Below are positions 39,606 to 47,986 of a stretch of DNA of 47,986 bases, piece after piece. How positions within the stretch are numbered: position 1 is the stretch's first letter; each line of letters begins with the position of its first letter. The translations under genes were made by a program, and so were the position numbers. Source of the DNA: Bacteroidetes/Chlorobi group bacterium MS-B_bin-24 (GTDB lineage Bacteria; Bacteroidota; Ignavibacteria; Kapaibacteriales; UBA2268); contig RCNO01000017.1 in assembly GCA_003731685.1 (NCBI GenBank), positions 2,870-50,855 of the forward strand, in the 5' to 3' direction. Below the pieces are notes generated by a model, which made no database searches, had not been told where the DNA came from, and saw nothing but the letters and a program-made list of their open reading frames with translations.

Positions 39606-40922
39606 TTATTTACCGAAATTATTAATTGATTTTTCCAATTTGATTTTTGCTATTTCATATTCAAGAATTGAGTTGTTGTATGCAACTTTAGCATTGAGCA
39701 AAGCAACTTCGGCATCCAAAAGTTCGGAGCTCGAAACCACGCCATTTTTGAACTTCTCGTTTGTGACGCGATAGTTCTCTTCGGCTTGTTGAACAGATTG
39801 CTTTGCCACATTTATTTTTTCTTTTGCTTTGATAAAAGCGAAGTAATTCTGCGAAACCTCCATATTGATTGCATCTTTCAACTGCTGGTAGGAAATTTCA
39901 GCTTGCCGATAGCTTTCCTCCGCCTGTTGAGTTTGATATTTTGTAGTCATCCAATTCCAGATATCATACGAAATCGTGAATCCAATATCCCAAGTCCCAT
40001 AGAATTTATCCTGGGCGGGCATCAGCCTTTGGTTAGGCCTATTGTATTGGTAGTTTGCCGAGAAAGATATTTGAGGCAACCAACCGCTTTTAGCCATAGA
40101 AATTACCTTTTGCGAAGCCTCTTTCCGAAAAGTTAACGCAAGAAGTTCAGGCCTTTGCTTGTATGCGGTTTCCAGTAGTTTGTTTAAATCGGAAAATTCT
40201 TTTTCCTGAAATTCAGGCTGTGATATTAGAACCAATTCCGTTTGAGTTGGCAATCCAAGAAGAATGCATAAGTTAATTTTCCCAATCCGAATTGCGTTTT
40301 CTAAATCTATTTTTGTTAATTCCAAATTCGAAAGTTGAACTTTAACTTTCAGAACTTCGTTTTCTGTTGTCAATCCGTTTTTGTAGAAATTTTCAATATC
40401 TTGAAGATGTGCTTGAACTTGGCGAATGTTTTCCTGCAAGCTTTGCAAAGAAAGTTCCAAATTCTTAATCGACCAATAAGCATTTTTGACATCAAAAATC
40501 GTTTTAGCCCGTTCAGTTTCGTAATCCTCTTGGCTTGCTTTTGTATTAAGTTCCATCATCTTGGCATTGTTTTCGAGTCGGAACCCTGTAAAGATAGGAT
40601 ATTGCAGACCTAAACGAATCTGGTAGTTATTCAAAATGGTTGGCGAAACCTCGAATTCTCTGCCCTGAAAATTAATTTTGAAAGGCTCAACTTCGCTTAA
40701 ACGAGCGTAGCCCGATACAAGACGCAAAGTGGGATAGAGTTGTGCATTTGCTTCGTTTGTTCGCGCTTGGGCAGCAGTGATTTTCGATTCAGCGAGCTTC
40801 AGGCTTTTTGCATTCTTCAAAGCCATATCGACCGCATTGTCGATTGTCAATTGATAACTGCTCTGTGCAAATAGTATCGCAGGAAGCGAAAAAAGAGCAA
40901 TCAAAAGCAAAATCCTCTTCAT
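39606..40922 (-). CDS. TolC-family outer-membrane efflux protein
   Basis: 438 aa; LTIDNAVDMALKNAKSLKLAESKITAAQARTNEANAQLYPTLRLVSGYA. Confidence 0.93.
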   Translation of the reverse strand: MKRILLLIALFSLPAILFAQSSYQLTIDNAVDMALKNAKSLKLAESKITAAQARTNEANAQLYPTLRLVSGYARLSEVEPFKINFQGREFEVSPTILNNYQIRLGLQYPIFTGFRLENNAKMMELNTKASQEDYETERAKTIFDVKNAYWSIKNLELSLQSLQENIRQVQAHLQDIENFYKNGLTTENEVLKVKVQLSNLELTKIDLENAIRIGKINLCILLGLPTQTELVLISQPEFQEKEFSDLNKLLETAYKQRPELLALTFRKEASQKVISMAKSGWLPQISFSANYQYNRPNQRLMPAQDKFYGTWDIGFTISYDIWNWMTTKYQTQQAEESYRQAEISYQQLKDAINMEVSQNYFAFIKAKEKINVAKQSVQQAEENYRVTNEKFKNGVVSSSELLDAEVALLNAKVAYNNSILEYEIAKIKLEKSINNFGK

Positions 40923-41569
40923 TTTTGTTCTCCTTGATTATTTTGTTCAATCAATTTTTTTATTCCCATAATTCCTTCCAACATTAATGTTGAAATTGTT
41001 TTGGCATAAAGGTCGTAATATTCATCGTCGGTTTCGACCGACCAGACTTTTTTAATCAGCGGCCCGAAGAGAAAATGTGAAAAAATCAAAGAAATCATCG
41101 CTGGCGTAATAATCGAACCATATTTCGGGTCATCTACAAAAAGTTCAATCAACTTCAATCCCTGTTTGATGTAATCGATGTGCAAGCGAACGACTTCGGC
41201 TTTGAAATCGCTAAATTCGGGAAGGTTGAATGGCATCTCGGTTATAGCAACTTTACAGAAGATGGTTTTGTTTTTAATTAAATTTACAAGCTCGCTGACA
41301 ATTGTTCTTAAAGCATCCTCGGGGGGAAGATTTTTTGCCCAAGTCTGCTCGTAGATTTGCCGAACTTCCTGAAAATAGCGAAGGATGATTTCTTTCAATA
41401 TGCCAAATTTCCCATTAAAGTAATAGGAAATCATCGAAACATTGACCTGAGCAAGGTCAGCAATTTCGCGAACGCCAACAGCAGCATAGCCCTTCGAAGC
41501 AAAAAGGCTTGCAGCAGCGTTCAAAATCCTTTCCTTTGGCTCTTTTCCCTCAATTATTTGATTTTCCAT
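40919..41569 (-). CDS. TetR/AcrR-family regulator of the efflux operon
   Basis: ERILNAAASLFASKGYAAVGVREIADLAQVNVSMISYYFNGKFGILKEII. Confidence 0.94.
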   Translation of the reverse strand: MENQIIEGKEPKERILNAAASLFASKGYAAVGVREIADLAQVNVSMISYYFNGKFGILKEIILRYFQEVRQIYEQTWAKNLPPEDALRTIVSELVNLIKNKTIFCKVAITEMPFNLPEFSDFKAEVVRLHIDYIKQGLKLIELFVDDPKYGSIITPAMISLIFSHFLFGPLIKKVWSVETDDEYYDLYAKTISTLMLEGIMGIKKLIEQNNQGEQK

Positions 41570-41586
41570 TCCACCTCAAAAAAGTC

Positions 41587-41602
41587 AAACAATCGTTTGT
41601 TT
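41587..41602. promoter_or_regulatory. Candidate TetR operator 1
   Basis: AAACAA-TCGT-TTGTTT inverted repeat just upstream of tetR. Confidence 0.6.
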
Positions 41603-41621
41603 AAAAAAAAACAAATTAATC

Positions 41622-41633
41622 AAACGTTCGTTT
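41622..41633. promoter_or_regulatory. Candidate TetR operator 2
   Basis: AAACG-TT-CGTTT inverted repeat upstream of tetR. Confidence 0.55.
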
Positions 41634-41803
41634 AAATTTTTTATTTTAGTTCTAAAAAAAATTTTTCAAAACTTTTCAATTATCTGTTCAAAAACTAATT
41701 AAATCGTATTGAATGCAAAAGGCAAAGAGAATCTTAAGAATGTAAACCAAAAGCAAGGGGAACAGCCCAATCACCTTTGGCAAGGGGCTATCGCACATAA
41801 CCA

Positions 41804-41834
41804 GACATCGGATGTTTCAAAAACATCCGATGTC
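41804..41834. repeat. Family A palindrome, copy A9
   Basis: gacatcggatgtttcaaaaacatccgatgtc. Confidence 0.92.
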
Positions 41835-41914
41835 TTTGCAGAGTGGAAGACAACACTCGCTTTTTAAGCTTATTGTGAATAAATAACTTACTAAATTTTA
41901 ATGCTCGGGCAATT

Positions 41915-43279
41915 TTACTTGTTTACAATCAGCTTGAGAATTTGGTTCTGGTTGCCAGCGAATACGTTTACCAAGTAAATTCCATTAGGAAAATCCGAGA
42001 GATTTATGCTTATTTGATTTTCACCTTCGCCAAGCGAAAATGTTTGGCTCATAAGTTTCATTCCAAGCAGATTAGTTACGGAAAGAGTAGCAATTTGTGG
42101 TTTAGGCGAAGATATTTTAACGGTTGAATAATTGGTTGCAGGGTTTGGGAAAATATTGTCATTTACCAAAGAATCTTTCTCTTCGACTACAATCACTTTC
42201 GGTAGGTTGAGTTTATAAAGAACAAGGGTAGAGTCGTAATATGCAAGAAGATATTTATCATCAGGACTGATGTCGAAGCCCCAAGGTTTTAGAGTGTCCT
42301 TGGGACTAATCAATTCGAAAGTATTAAGATTAATGACCTCCAGCGGGTCGTTTATCACAAGATAATTTTCATCATAAGTAAAAATAAAGAAATTTGGATA
42401 TGGCCGTTTCCTACTTAAATTTTCCCAAGAAAAAGTTTGTTTCGAGCTGTACACTTCAAAGCCATATATATCTTCATAATACCAATTATGAGTAGTTTTC
42501 TTGATAACCACAACGTAAAGAGTAACATAAAGCAAACTTAGAACCAGTGTTGGAGTAGGTATAGATGAATGAGTAACATTCAATTGTGGAAGCACGGCGA
42601 GAAATAAACCAACCTTTGTTTAGTTGATTAGAAATTAGGTTGTAGGTGAATTTGCCAAACTCGCGCTCACTCTTAGGAAAATAACCATAACCATAAGAAG
42701 CCGAATAAGAATAATGTATGTAAATAATAGAATCATTAAACATAAAAATTGGTCCTAAAGAGTTCCAGGCAGTACCACCACCACCATCCTGATATTCTTG
42801 GGTCATTACGGTTTTTAATATTGTTTTACTTTGTAGATCCCAGATTCGAAAGCCCCAAAGTCCTTTATAATAATCCCAAGTTGTGTCTTTAACAAATGTT
42901 GCCAAAAGATATTTTTTATTCCTCGATGTGTTAAGAGCTGCATAACGAATGTTTCCAGTTTCAACTGAATCAATTACTTGCAAAGTTTTAGTGTCGAAAA
43001 TCTTGAACGAACGGAAAAATGAATCGTCGTTCTCAGGGAAAAATATTTCTCCAGACCCTAGAGTTAACTTTCCAATAAGTTCATCGCTTTCAAAATTGTA
43101 GAATAAAATTTCTCCATTCGGTTGGTAAATATAATAATACTTTCCAGTAGGGGAAAACCTTGCCCAACTACCTTTGTTAACTTTTTCACCCAAACCGTGT
43201 CGATTTCCAAATTCTGGGCAAAAATATTTTTCGAAAATAGGATGGCAAAAAGAACAATAGTTATCAACACTCTTTTCAT
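41915..43279 (-). pseudogene. Secreted beta-propeller-like protein with T9SS type A sorting tail, split by two frameshifts
   Basis: Signal peptide MKRVLITIVLFAILFSKNIFAQ in the 43279 frame; body in the 43292 frame; C-terminal NIFPNPATNYSTVKISS...GIYLVNVFAGNQNQILKLIVNK in the first frame again. Confidence 0.75.
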
Positions 43280-43524
43280 TTTTACCTCCCAAAAATTTCT
43301 AAAAACTTATAAAAATTTATGAATATTTTCCAATTAAACAAAATGTATTCTTACCAAAATCTAAAGGTTTACTAAAAGATGCTCGAAGGAAATAAAAGAA
43401 TGTTTGAAAAATCGGAAGTCCGTATGAATAATGCACTATTTCTTTTTCCTCTCTCAAATTTTTGATTATTCCGAAATAATGTTTCCGATGAGTTTTTTAA
43501 TTTTGAATGGTGTGGGATTGATTT

Positions 43525-46425
43525 TTGAGTAGCAAAGTGGATAATAAAGACAAAAACGAAGGTGAAAAAAGGATTTATCTCATCGATGGGATGTCTGTGG
43601 TGTTCCGAGCATATCATGCAATGAGCCGTTCGACGCTGAAGTCGTCGATAACTCAGGAGCCGACCTTTGCAGTGTTTGCGTTTGCAAACATTTTGGCGAG
43701 TCTGCTCGAAAGCGAAAAGCCCGAATACATCGCAGTTGCGTTCGATACTCGTGAGCCTACTTTTCGCCACGAGATATTCAAAGAATATAAAGCGAATCGG
43801 GAAGCATTCCCCGAAGACCTTGTCCCCCAACTCGAACGCATCAAACAACTTTTGGATGCACTAAAAATAAAGAGGATTGAAATTCCCGGTTTGGAGGCGG
43901 ACGATGTAATTGGCACTCTCGCTCGAAAGCTTGCCAGCCAAGGTTGGAAAGTGATTTGCATCACAAACGACAAGGACTACTTCCAATTGGTAGACGAAAA
44001 CATCATACTTTACAAAACAGCGAAAAACATTTCCGAAGGCTTCGAAGTGATAACGAAAGATAAGGTCGCCGAAAAATTTGGAGTTCCACCCGAAAGCGTT
44101 GTCGATGTCCTTGCTATTGTTGGAGATTCGGTGGACAATGTTCCCGGAGTGTTGGGAATTGGCGAAAAGACTGCTATCCCGCTCATTCAACAATTCCACA
44201 CTCTCGAAAATCTTTACGAAAATCTCGACAAGATTGAAAAAGAAAGTCTTCGCAAAAAACTGTTCGAGAACAAAGAAAATGCATTCCTTTCGAAAAAACT
44301 GGTTACAATCGAAACCAATGCAAATATAGACTTTGATGTCTCTGAGTTTAAATTCACAGAACCCGATTTCAAAAAGTTGGAAGAACTTTTCACCCTGCTC
44401 GATTTTAAAACTCTGAAAGAAAGATATTTGACAAAAATTTTTGGCTCAAATCAAACTGCTGTGTCCGAAACATTCACTTCTGAGTTAACTTCCACCATAA
44501 AAAATGAAACAAAACATTACAATTTGATTGATACCAAAGACAAGTTGCTAACGCTTTGCGAGAAATTGAAAAATGTCCCAGCCTTTGCTATTGATACCGA
44601 AACGAGTTCGCTCGACAAACAAACTTGCGAATTGGTTGGAATTTCTGTTTCGTTTTGCAACAACGAAGCTTATTATATTCCTGTTTTTGGCAAAGCAGAG
44701 GATGTTTCCGCTTTTGCCGAGAAGACTGAAAACACTGAAAATTTTGGTCTTTTTTCGCAACAGACAGATGAGAACAAAGAAGCAAAAGGCTTGTTCTTCG
44801 AAAATTACGAGCCACAACGTGGCTTCCCAGTTCATTTTGTTCTTTCCAACTTGAAGCCGGTTCTGGAAAATCCAGAAATTCAAAAGTTTGGGCAAAACGT
44901 AAAGTTCGATGCATACATTTTAAGGCGCTATGGGGTTGATTTGCATCCGATTTCGTTCGACACGATGGTCGCCAGCTATGTCCTGAACCCCGACGAACAG
45001 CATAATTTGGATGCACTTGCAAAGCGTTGGCTGAATTACACGCCAATTTCTATAACGAGTGTAATCGGCGAGCGGAGGGCAAATCAAATTTCGATGCGAG
45101 AACTCCCGCCCGAAGCAATCTCGGATTACGCTTGCGAAGATGCTGACCTTGCTTGGCAACTTACACACATTTTGAAAGAGCAGTTGGTGAAAGAAAATTT
45201 ACTCAAACTTGCCGAAGAGATTGAATTTCCTCTCATCAAAGTACTTCGCGATATGGAATTCAACGGTGTTTTCGTTAGCACCGAGATTCTAAACTCGATT
45301 TCGAAATTACTCAACGAGGAGGTTCAGGCATTACGGGAAAAAATCTTTGCCGAGGCGGGACCTCGCTTCAACTTGGATTCGCCAAAGCAGCTTGGGCAAG
45401 TTCTCTTCGAAAAACTTCAACTTCCTGTCATTGCTAAAACAAAAACAGGATACAGCACCGATGTCAATGTTCTTTCGCAACTGGCTGCGAGTTATCCAAT
45501 TGCAAAATATATACTCGATTATCGGCAAATGACAAAGTTGCTTTCGACTTATGTCGATTCCCTGCCGCAATGGATAAACCCTGCCACGGGTCGAATTCAT
45601 TCAACATTTAATCAAACGATTACGAGCACGGGGAGATTATCATCGACCGACCCAAATTTGCAAAACATTCCCGTCCGCGGGGAATTTGGGAAAGAAATAC
45701 GTAAAGCATTTGTGCCTCAAAAAAGCGGTTGGGTGATTCTTTCTGCCGATTATTCCCAGATTGAACTTCGCATAATTGCTTATATTTCGGGCGACGAAAA
45801 CCTGATTCGAGCATTCAAGCAAGGGCTGGACATCCACTCGGCAACTGCTTCTTTGCTTTTCGACAAGCCTATCGATGCTATCGATTCCGATATGCGACGT
45901 GTTGCAAAAACTGTGAACTTCGGTATTCTTTATGGACTTGGAGCTTATGGTCTTTCCCAACGATTGGGTATTGGTCGAACCGAGGCACAGAAAATCATCG
46001 ACAACTACTTGGCGAAGTATCCCGGGATTAAGAAATATGTCGAAGAGACCATTTCGAAAACGCAAAAAAAGGGCTATGCAGAAACTTTGTGCGGGCGCAG
46101 GCGATATTTCCCGAACATTAATAGTATGAACAAGAATCTGCGTTCAGCCGACGAGCGTGCAGCAATAAATTTGCCTATTCAAGGGACTGCTTCGGATATG
46201 ATGAAAATCGCAATGATTAACATAGGCAGGGATTTCGAAAAGTTTCGACTCCGCTCGATGATGATTTTACAGATACACGACGAACTGCTCTTCGAAGTCA
46301 CCCAATACGAGATTGAAACGGTTAAGGAAATTGTCAAGGAACGTATGCAGAATGCTTTGAGTTTGGGCGAGGTTCCCGTTGTTGTTGATATTGGAATAGG
46401 CGAAAGTTGGTTCGATGCCCATTGA
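43525..46425 (+). CDS. polA: DNA polymerase I (5'-3' exo, 3'-5' exo and polymerase domains), TTG start
   Basis: 966 aa; YLIDGMSVVFRAYHAM, FAIDTETSSLD, SADYSQIELRIIAYISGD, VNFGILYGLGAYGLSQRLGI. Confidence 0.97.
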   Translation: MSSKVDNKDKNEGEKRIYLIDGMSVVFRAYHAMSRSTLKSSITQEPTFAVFAFANILASLLESEKPEYIAVAFDTREPTFRHEIFKEYKANREAFPEDLVPQLERIKQLLDALKIKRIEIPGLEADDVIGTLARKLASQGWKVICITNDKDYFQLVDENIILYKTAKNISEGFEVITKDKVAEKFGVPPESVVDVLAIVGDSVDNVPGVLGIGEKTAIPLIQQFHTLENLYENLDKIEKESLRKKLFENKENAFLSKKLVTIETNANIDFDVSEFKFTEPDFKKLEELFTLLDFKTLKERYLTKIFGSNQTAVSETFTSELTSTIKNETKHYNLIDTKDKLLTLCEKLKNVPAFAIDTETSSLDKQTCELVGISVSFCNNEAYYIPVFGKAEDVSAFAEKTENTENFGLFSQQTDENKEAKGLFFENYEPQRGFPVHFVLSNLKPVLENPEIQKFGQNVKFDAYILRRYGVDLHPISFDTMVASYVLNPDEQHNLDALAKRWLNYTPISITSVIGERRANQISMRELPPEAISDYACEDADLAWQLTHILKEQLVKENLLKLAEEIEFPLIKVLRDMEFNGVFVSTEILNSISKLLNEEVQALREKIFAEAGPRFNLDSPKQLGQVLFEKLQLPVIAKTKTGYSTDVNVLSQLAASYPIAKYILDYRQMTKLLSTYVDSLPQWINPATGRIHSTFNQTITSTGRLSSTDPNLQNIPVRGEFGKEIRKAFVPQKSGWVILSADYSQIELRIIAYISGDENLIRAFKQGLDIHSATASLLFDKPIDAIDSDMRRVAKTVNFGILYGLGAYGLSQRLGIGRTEAQKIIDNYLAKYPGIKKYVEETISKTQKKGYAETLCGRRRYFPNINSMNKNLRSADERAAINLPIQGTASDMMKIAMINIGRDFEKFRLRSMMILQIHDELLFEVTQYEIETVKEIVKERMQNALSLGEVPVVVDIGIGESWFDAH

Positions 46426-46505
46426 AAATATAATAAACCGAGTGGTCTTCCGTCAGTTATTTTTACCTTATCGATGGAATATTTTTTTATAATCACTGGA
46501 AAATT

Positions 46506-46979
46506 ATGGCAGATACAGTTTATCTAACAGAGGAAAGATTTTTAGAATTGCAAAATGAGTTAATTGAATTAAAGACGAAGGGGCGCAAGGAAGTCGCCCA
46601 AAAGATAGCCGAGGCACGCTCGCACGGCGATTTGTCCGAAAATGCTGAATACGACGCTGCAAAACACCAGCAGGAACTGCTCGAGATGCGAATAGCCAAG
46701 CTCGAGGAGACTTTGATGAAAGCCCAGGTGATTAGACCCGAAGAGCTCCCCAATGATAAAGTGTATATCCTATCCCGTGTTAAAGTAAAAAATTTGAAGA
46801 CCAACAAGATTTTTGAATACATATTGGTAAGCCCCGAGGAGGCAGATTTCGAACGAGGGAAGATTTCTGTCACCTCTCCAATCGGCAAGTCGTTGATGGG
46901 CAAGAAAGTTGGTGATGTTGTTGAATTTACTGCTCCTGCGGGAAAAACCCAACTGGAAATTCTTGAAATAAATCGATAG
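46506..46979 (+). CDS. greA: Transcription elongation factor GreA
   Basis: 157 aa; IAEARSHGDLSENAEYDAAKHQQ; SPIGKSLMGKKVGDVVEFTAPAG. Confidence 0.97.
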   Translation: MADTVYLTEERFLELQNELIELKTKGRKEVAQKIAEARSHGDLSENAEYDAAKHQQELLEMRIAKLEETLMKAQVIRPEELPNDKVYILSRVKVKNLKTNKIFEYILVSPEEADFERGKISVTSPIGKSLMGKKVGDVVEFTAPAGKTQLEILEINR

Positions 46980-46985
46980 ATTTTG

Positions 46986-47585
46986 ATGAATATTGCCGAC
47001 TCCGGGTATTTTAATCCTGCCGAGGATTACGAAATAGTCCAGCAAATACTCGGAGGCAATAAAGATTTGTTCGAAAAGCTCGAGCGAAAATACAAAAAGC
47101 CTCTTTCCCACTTGATTAGCAAGATGGTTCGAAATACTGACGATGTCGAGGATATCGTGCAGGAAACATTTATCCGTGCATACAATAATCTTCGATACTA
47201 TAAAAAAGAATTTGCGTTTCACTCTTGGCTTTTCAAAATTGCATCGAACCTTTGCATAGATTTTTTGCGAAAAAGACGTGTGCAAACAATTTCTATCGAA
47301 CAGCCCTTTCCCCGCTCCGAAAGCGAGCACCAAATGGACTTTCCCGCCCTTGGCGACGAAGCAGACAAAATGATTCTGGACGAGGAGCAACGGCAGTCGC
47401 TGAACGCTGCACTTTCCCTTTTGCCCGAAAAGTACCGAATTGTGATTGAACTTAGGCATTTCGAAGAGCTTGAATATAACGAAATTGCCGAACGACTTGG
47501 CATACCTGTTGGAACTGTCAAAGCACATCTTTTCCGTGCCCGAAAAGCATTGCTGGACATTCTCCGCAAGCGGAGATTGGTATAG
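46986..47585 (+). CDS. ECF-type RNA polymerase sigma factor (sigma-70 family)
   Basis: DDVEDIVQETFIRAYNNL...FHSWLFKIASNLCIDFLRKRR...ALSLLPEKYRIVIELRHFEELEYNEIAERLGIPVGTVKAHLFRARKAL. Confidence 0.95.
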   Translation: MNIADSGYFNPAEDYEIVQQILGGNKDLFEKLERKYKKPLSHLISKMVRNTDDVEDIVQETFIRAYNNLRYYKKEFAFHSWLFKIASNLCIDFLRKRRVQTISIEQPFPRSESEHQMDFPALGDEADKMILDEEQRQSLNAALSLLPEKYRIVIELRHFEELEYNEIAERLGIPVGTVKAHLFRARKALLDILRKRRLV

Positions 47586-47627
47586 TTTGCTGTGCAAAAC
47601 CTAAAAGAGAGGAACATAAACAAAAAA

Positions 47628-47658
47628 GACATCGGATGTTTTTGAAACATCCGATTTC
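47628..47658. repeat. Family A palindrome, copy A10
   Basis: gacatcggatgtttttgaaacatccgatttc. Confidence 0.85.
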
Positions 47659-47701
47659 CGGAAATCTGCAAAGAGTTACAAACCTGTGTTCAATCTGGAA
47701 A

Positions 47702-47733
47702 GACATTGGATGTGTTTTAAAACATCCAATGTC
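47702..47733. repeat. Family A palindrome, copy A11 (compensated variant)
   Basis: gacattggatgtgttttaaaacatccaatgtc. Confidence 0.85.
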
Positions 47734-47823
47734 TGACGCCCACTAATTTGATGGAACTCTATTTTAACAATGGATGACTGAATATTCCAGCAAGCAATTA
47801 GGTTGAAGCCCCTGACCAAAAAA

Positions 47824-47854
47824 GACATCGGATGTTTTCGAAACATCCGATATC
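47824..47854. repeat. Family A palindrome, copy A12
   Basis: gacatcggatgttttcgaaacatccgatatc. Confidence 0.85.
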
Positions 47855-47955
47855 TGGAAATCATCAAAGGGCTGTAACCCATATACTTAAACCCGAAATA
47901 TGCAATTAAAAGATTTAATTTTTTGTAATTTTAACAAAAATAATAGGTTGCAGGG

Positions 47956-47986
47956 ATGAAAGAATTAACTAAAAAAGTTGAGCAGT
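47956..47986 (+). CDS. 5' end of a CDS truncated by the window edge (MKELTKKVEQ...)
   Basis: ATG with upstream purine-rich GCAGGG; only about 10 codons visible. Confidence 0.35.
   Translation, partial: MKELTKKVEQ

Noticed and set aside
46770-47597. 275-aa antisense ORF over greA/sigma factor
   Set aside because: Both sense genes are unambiguous; the antisense product has no recognisable motif.
47628-47854. Repeated palindromes resembling a short CRISPR array
   Set aside because: Spacing is irregular (74 and 122 bp), repeats are full palindromes and vary, no cas genes are present, and the same repeat is scattered singly over 40 kb.

Overview
The window reads as a chromosomal segment of a Bacteroidota/Chlorobi-like (FCB group) bacterium, judging by a T9SS-type C-terminal tail, FCB-style UvrA and general gene content; I could not confirm the taxonomy. 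Most of it is housekeeping or metabolic genes: pruA, serS-DUF58-uvrA, mgtA-type ATPase, methylmalonyl-CoA mutase, thyX, comM-like, msrA, an argF-arcC-pyrB-rocD-GH3-GTPase operon, a tetR/TolC/MFP/RND efflux operon, polA, greA and an ECF sigma factor. Accessory content includes a two-gene Type II restriction-modification pair set between two damaged genes, and a third gene (T9SS propeller) broken by two mutually restoring frameshifts. The most striking unexplained signal is a set of intergenic palindromic repeats. Family A (GACATCGGATGTTT-NNN-AAACATCCGATGTC) has about 13 copies, and several show paired (compensatory) arm changes. Family B is GTAGGGGC...GCCCCTAC. The two combine with a conserved core (GGGTCACGAACGA...) into a roughly 130-170 bp composite element present three times, once inverted. 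A compact structured segment, which alternatively encodes a 44-aa ORF, lies in the leader of the arginine/carbamoyl-phosphate operon. No tRNA, rRNA or CRISPR array was seen.
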